Assembly (NCBI GenBank): GCA_944393755.1
Contig: CALYBF010000038.1
Span: 1-11,476 of the forward strand
Length of the DNA: 11,476 nucleotides
Direction: 5' to 3'
DNA from: an uncultured Clostridia bacterium
GTDB lineage: Bacteria > Bacillota > Clostridia > TANB77 > CAG-508
Under the pieces are notes generated by a model, which was not told the origin of the DNA, made no database searches, and worked only from the letters and a program-made list of their open reading frames with translations. Numbering within the stretch: the first letter of the stretch is position 1; every line of letters begins with the position of its first letter. Of the stretch, positions 8,152 to 11,476 are shown piece by piece. The position numbers and the translations under genes were made by a program.

Positions 8152-9927
8152 CTATTTGTTTTTCCTCTCTCTAAAATGTACTCCTAACATTATAGGTAAA
8201 CAAGTAAACATTGAATATATATATCTAAACTCTCCAAATACTGGAGATGCTAAACAAGTTAGCCATAGTATACCAACTGGTATATATATAAGTATTAATC
8301 TATATTGTTTTTTATAAATAGCATACATAAACATTGTAACTACTATCCAAAATGTAAAACCTATACTGTATAACATAGAATTTAAAGGTAAATTTCTATT
8401 CTCTAAAAGTTTATCGAATTTTTCTAATGCTTGTAAATCAACTAATGGTGTATCTTTTAATTGCAATACTTGTTCTTTTTCTTGATCTGATTGATAAACT
8501 TCTCTTCCTACTACCCAATGTATTGCTTCTGGATAATAATAGCCATAACTATTACATAAAAATGCTTCTACTGCCGACCTTGGATATTTCAAACATAATT
8601 TTACCCATAATTTTATAAAACCTACTTTATCTTCTGCAAAAGCTTCATCATCAAAATTATTTTTAACTTGATCTGATATTTTAGGATAATATAATTCTCC
8701 TATATTATCAACCGGTAAATATTTATAAATTCTCCATCTTTCATCATCAGTTAAATCTTCGTTTTTAGCCATCCTTGCAAATTGTTGTAATGGTATAGAT
8801 AATGCTTCTCTTGTTGACCCTTCATCAATATCTAATAGTGTAAAAATTGGTCCTTTCCATATTCCATAAAATATTAATACTATTGCAGTAATAACTATTA
8901 ATTTTTTATAATTTTGTCTTGCAAATATAAATATAAACGGAAGTGTCAATATTACTACATATAAACCATTATTTCTAAATAATATTACCAAAATCATGCT
9001 AACTGCTAATAACACATTTTTTAATTTTGACTTCATAAAATGTTCTCTATTTATTGCAATTTCTGTCATCATTATTGTAAATATAAGCATTACTACAGCA
9101 AAAGGTATATCTTTCCACATTGTTATACTATATAATGCATTTACAGGATAGAAAGCATAAAATAGTAATGTTAAGATTCTAAATTTTATATCTACATTTC
9201 TTTTTGCCATATAATAAATAGCAAATGAAAAAATACTAGATGTAACTAACATTTGAGCAATACTGTAAATTGCAACACCAACATTGTAATTTCCAATAAG
9301 TTTGCCAATATTCATTGCAATACTTATAAAAAACGTATGAAATACAGGGTGATGATTTGTTAAATTATATATTCCTAAGCTTTGGCAAATTTGTCCCATA
9401 GAATCTGCTGAAATAACACCTGGATAGTAATTTAAGAAATATGGTATCCAAGCTACAAATATTATTCCCCAAGTCAAGAAAAATGTTCTTTTATTATTAG
9501 TAAACCATTTGCAGTTTCCTTTTAAAAATTCTTTTTTATCTAATAATAAATAAATGTTAGAAATTACTGCATATATTAAAATAGCATATCCGAACCATTT
9601 TATTATAGATTTTATTAAAGCTATTCTATTATATAAAATTCCACTTAAATCTAAATAAGTATCAATAGATTGTCCTACAATCTCGAAAGAAGCAAATAAT
9701 ATTGCAAGTAAAGTACAACATATTTTTAGTCTTCTGTTTTTTTCTTGAGATATTTTACTAAGTGCCCAATATGTAAAAATAAAAAATATTACACATAATA
9801 TTGAATTTCCCGTAAATGAATATTCAATAGCAGTATTATAGTCCATATTCATATTTATTGATAAAGTTACAAATATAGATAACAATACGATTATAATCGG
9901 TCTTATTTTTTCATAAATGTTTTTCAT
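8152..9927 (-). CDS. DUF6020-like multispanning membrane protein, probable GT-C glycosyltransferase
   Basis: This 591-residue protein has about fourteen hydrophobic spans: eleven in the first 365 residues, a soluble extracytoplasmic-type segment (about 370-500), then three more. Conserved-looking loop motifs are YPGVISADSMGQI (168-180), NHHPVFHTFF (191-200) and MWKDIPFA (270-277). These match what I remember of DUF6020 proteins of Firmicutes. The plan (an acidic first loop at D175, a histidine cluster, many spans) is that of GT-C enzymes, which use lipid-phosphate sugars outside the membrane; that role is inference. Start: AAAAGGAGAACAAA before ATG, 12 bases after the upstream GT4 stop. It ends in TAG and is followed 14 bases later by the ATG of the PP-loop gene. 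With the GtrII-like protein it gives the locus two candidate outer-face sugar transferases. A polymerase role cannot be excluded. Confidence 0.85.
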   Translation of the reverse strand: MKNIYEKIRPIIIVLLSIFVTLSINMNMDYNTAIEYSFTGNSILCVIFFIFTYWALSKISQEKNRRLKICCTLLAILFASFEIVGQSIDTYLDLSGILYNRIALIKSIIKWFGYAILIYAVISNIYLLLDKKEFLKGNCKWFTNNKRTFFLTWGIIFVAWIPYFLNYYPGVISADSMGQICQSLGIYNLTNHHPVFHTFFISIAMNIGKLIGNYNVGVAIYSIAQMLVTSSIFSFAIYYMAKRNVDIKFRILTLLFYAFYPVNALYSITMWKDIPFAVVMLIFTIMMTEIAINREHFMKSKLKNVLLAVSMILVILFRNNGLYVVILTLPFIFIFARQNYKKLIVITAIVLIFYGIWKGPIFTLLDIDEGSTREALSIPLQQFARMAKNEDLTDDERWRIYKYLPVDNIGELYYPKISDQVKNNFDDEAFAEDKVGFIKLWVKLCLKYPRSAVEAFLCNSYGYYYPEAIHWVVGREVYQSDQEKEQVLQLKDTPLVDLQALEKFDKLLENRNLPLNSMLYSIGFTFWIVVTMFMYAIYKKQYRLILIYIPVGILWLTCLASPVFGEFRYIYSMFTCLPIMLGVHFRERKNK

Positions 9928-9939
9928 TTTGTTCTCCTT

Positions 9940-11097
9940 TTATTCTAAATTCTTTTTAAAGAAATCTCTGAATTGATAACACTTCTTTTCCCAAGTCCAA
10001 TCTTCTCTTTGTTCTAAGTTTTCTTCTGATAATTCTTTAAATTTTTCTTTATGTTCTAATAATTCTACTAATTTAGCTTTTAAATCTTCTTTTGTTCTTT
10101 CTTTTAAAATAAATTCTTTTTGTTTTTCTCCTAATGCATCCCTTACAATACCAACATCTGTAGAAACAATAGGCACTCCTGATGCCATTGATTCTAAAAC
10201 TGGATTTGGTGTTCCTTCATTTTTAGATGCACATATATATAAATCTATTGAATTATAATAATCAGGCATTTTATCGTGAGGAATATACCCATCTTTTCTA
10301 TCTGCAAATTTTAATTCTATTGGGTATCCTTCATCTATTAATTCTTGCAATGCTGGTTTTATTATTTTTCTTACACCTTTTAAATCGTTATCTCCTTCTG
10401 AGTCAGTAAATTCACTGTTTCCTACCCAACCAATTTTTATTTTTCTATTAGATATATTTTCTAATTTAAATCTTTCTAAATTTTCTGGTTTAAATTTTGT
10501 TATATCAACACCATCACTAATAACAGCCATTGGTTTTTTATCTATATCTAATTCATTATAAATATCTCTCAAAATTGTTGATGATACAGTATAATTTTTA
10601 GCATATCTTGCAAATGATCTTGTTGTTTCAAAATTTTCTTTATCTAAGAATTTATGGTCATAAACAGAAGTTGTTACATTTTTTTTACTATAAAATTTAT
10701 TCATAAACTCATCAAAAGTCAAGCCCATATTATGAATATATCCTCTTGCATATTCATAGTCTAAACAAGAAAGTAAACCTCTCCATAAGCAATGTACTAA
10801 ATCATATCTATCTGTTAACATTATAAATCTTACTGGGTTATCATCAAATACTGATACTGGAAAAATATCTATATCAAAGTCCTTTGATAAATACTTTTTT
10901 ATTTCATTGGCTATATTACAATATGCCCACCCATCAACATCATATACAACAGCAATTTTCTTTTTACCATCTTTTCTTGAATTATCAAGTTTATTTTCAT
11001 ATGGGAATTGTTCTTCCATCTCGAATAAAAGTTTCATCTCTTGCTCAAAAGTTACATTTGTCATCATATATATTTGTTTACTTAATTCTTTCTTCAT
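9940..11097 (-). CDS. Family 4 glycosyltransferase with an N-terminal extension
   Basis: This 385-residue GT-B enzyme is predicted to be a cytoplasmic retaining glycosyltransferase. About 45 charged residues precede the first Rossmann strand (KKIAVVYDVDGWAYCNIA, 46-63). The linker region has VISDGVD (192-198). The C-terminal half has KIGWVGNSEF (221-230) and the nucleotide-sugar EX7E motif from E294 to E302 in EGTPNPVLE, followed by MASGVPIVSTDVG (304-316). The tail REDWTWEKKCYQFRDFF (364-380) is the usual closing helix of GT4 proteins. Start: the ATG follows directly on the stop of the small coiled-coil gene, with zero spacing. Its Shine-Dalgarno AGGAGA lies inside that gene's last codons, so the two are translationally coupled and may act together. 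Donor and acceptor are unknown. Confidence 0.94.
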   Translation of the reverse strand: MKKELSKQIYMMTNVTFEQEMKLLFEMEEQFPYENKLDNSRKDGKKKIAVVYDVDGWAYCNIANEIKKYLSKDFDIDIFPVSVFDDNPVRFIMLTDRYDLVHCLWRGLLSCLDYEYARGYIHNMGLTFDEFMNKFYSKKNVTTSVYDHKFLDKENFETTRSFARYAKNYTVSSTILRDIYNELDIDKKPMAVISDGVDITKFKPENLERFKLENISNRKIKIGWVGNSEFTDSEGDNDLKGVRKIIKPALQELIDEGYPIELKFADRKDGYIPHDKMPDYYNSIDLYICASKNEGTPNPVLESMASGVPIVSTDVGIVRDALGEKQKEFILKERTKEDLKAKLVELLEHKEKFKELSEENLEQREDWTWEKKCYQFRDFFKKNLE

Positions 11098-11310
11098 TTA
11101 TTTTCTCCTCATAATTTTATCAAATTTTGCTTTTATTTTAAATGTTTTTGAATTTTTTATAGCTTCTAATTCAGTAATTAAAGCCTCTTTATCTCTTGAT
11201 AGAATTCCTATTGTTCCCAATAAAATTTCATTTTCTTTTTTCAAAATATAATTTGATAGTTGCGCTCTTTCTAATTCTACTTCTGCATTTATCTTTTTTT
11301 CTTGTTCCAT
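11098..11310 (-). CDS. Small coiled-coil protein leading the operon
   Basis: A 70-residue, highly charged, helical protein with no signal peptide or membrane segment. Residues 5-52 have spaced hydrophobics (L13, L18, I22, L23, I28, L29, L48) of a coiled coil. It ends ELEAIKNSKTFKIKAKFDKIMRRK. The 'NSKTFKI' stretch followed by a basic tail resembles the 'NSxxWKITKPLR' element common in capsule glycosyltransferases after a coiled coil; this resemblance is judged by eye. A plausible role is a partner or tether for the GT4 enzyme encoded next, whose ATG directly abuts its stop; that is inference. It is real because it has a strong Shine-Dalgarno (AGAGGAG, five bases from ATG), sits about 25 bases after a good promoter start point, and its end carries the ribosome binding site of the next gene. 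Confidence 0.8.
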   Translation of the reverse strand: MEQEKKINAEVELERAQLSNYILKKENEILLGTIGILSRDKEALITELEAIKNSKTFKIKAKFDKIMRRK

Positions 11311-11341
11311 TTATTCTCCTCTTTTCTATTAATTTTGTTTT

Positions 11342-11369
11342 ATTATATCATATTTTTGCTTACTGTCAA
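11342..11369 (-). promoter_or_regulatory. Main promoter of the first transcription unit
   Basis: On the minus strand a perfect TTGACA (11369-11364), 16-base spacer and perfect TATAAT (11347-11342) form a consensus vegetative promoter. The start point should be near 11335, giving a leader of only about 25 bases before the ATG at 11310, too short for a riboswitch. It lies between the upstream terminator and the first gene. The -35 box is inside a palindrome. Confidence 0.88.
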
Positions 11370-11378
11370 CGTTAACAG
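11363..11378. promoter_or_regulatory. cre-like (CcpA/LacI-family) operator over the -35 box
   Basis: The 16 bases CTGTCAACGTTAACAG form an inverted repeat with seven of eight pairs matched and a central CG, as LacI-family operators have. The inner 14-mer (11364-11377) fits the cre consensus TGWNANCGNTNWCA on both strands. It contains the whole -35 box of the main promoter, so a bound regulator would be expected to block RNA polymerase. CcpA itself is inferred; a local LacI-family repressor could use the same site. Confidence 0.65.
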
Positions 11379-11399
11379 CATTTAGTTTTAAAATTATAC

Positions 11400-11441
11400 A
11401 AAAAAACAACAAACTATAAGATAAAATTTATATCTTATAGT
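11400..11441 (-). terminator. Rho-independent terminator of a gene beyond the right edge
   Basis: On the minus strand ACTATAAGATA (11441-11431), a 7-base loop and TATCTTATAGT (11423-11413) form a perfect 11-base-pair stem, followed by TTGTTG and seven Ts. The plus strand lacks a T run after the stem. It therefore ends a minus-strand gene outside the window; a TAA at 11456-11454 could be that gene's stop. It isolates the main promoter from upstream transcription. Confidence 0.8.
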
Positions 11442-11476
11442 CTGCTATTGTTATTAATCTACATTATTAACAGTAT

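Noticed and set aside
10884..11251. Plus-strand open frames of 76 and 114 codons opposite the GT4 and coiled-coil genes
   Set aside because: Rich in Ser, Leu, Ile and Phe as expected from the complement of A-rich coding sequence, with no ribosome binding site or motif; antisense shadows, as are the other plus-strand frames.
11393..11412. Second TATAAT (11398-11393) just after the right-edge terminator, with TTGTTG upstream
   Set aside because: The spacing between the two boxes is only about eight bases and no other -35 box fits; it is part of the T-rich tail.
11442..11476. End of an upstream minus-strand gene
   Set aside because: All three frames stop within 23 bases of the edge, so the last few codons cannot be assigned to a frame or product.
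1..11476. CRISPR arrays, insertion sequences, tRNA or rRNA genes, defence systems
   Set aside because: No regularly spaced repeats, transposase motifs or RNA-gene sequence were seen; the window is a contiguous glycan operon.

Overview
The window comes from a strongly AT-rich, low-GC Gram-positive-type bacterium. Shine-Dalgarno sites are AGGAG-like, promoters are vegetative TTGACA/TATAAT type, and one CcpA-type cre sequence is present. Trp is written TGG and stops are TAA or TAG, so nothing suggests a recoded UGA. A clostridial or related Firmicute is the best guess; the species cannot be named. Every supportable gene lies on the minus strand, so the locus reads from the right end to the left end.

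The region is the interior of a cell-surface polysaccharide locus (capsule, exopolysaccharide or wall glycan). At the right edge, a terminator for a gene outside the window is followed by a strong promoter with a cre-like palindrome over its -35 box. The first transcription unit then holds a 70-residue coiled-coil protein, a GT4 glycosyltransferase, a DUF6020-like multispanning protein, a QueC/ExsB-like PP-loop ATPase and a polysaccharide pyruvyl transferase family protein. It ends at a good rho-independent terminator (about 5799-5823).

A second promoter right after that terminator (TTGATT-17-TAAAAT, 5757-5785) drives a GtrII-like membrane glucosyltransferase, two tandem GT2 enzymes, a GT4 enzyme, another GT2 enzyme and possibly a membrane protein cut by the left edge. 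Spacing is mostly 1-25 bases, with one 84-base gap.

Together the genes could build and decorate a repeat unit. The cytoplasmic GT2 and GT4 enzymes would extend a lipid-linked chain. The two membrane proteins could add side groups from lipid-phosphate sugars on the outer face. The pyruvyl transferase family protein would add or handle an acidic substituent, and the PP-loop ATPase an unknown modification. No flippase, polymerase, chain-length regulator or initiating phosphotransferase is visible, so the locus is incomplete here.

The most informative points are: (1) the PP-loop gene is about 112 codons longer than its first legal in-frame start suggests, with an apparent one-base insertion in an A5 run at codons 4-5; (2) that protein keeps a QueC-like four-cysteine site and sits directly before the pyruvyl transferase gene; (3) the cre-like operator covers the -35 box of the first promoter; (4) the locus is split into two units by a terminator-promoter cassette.
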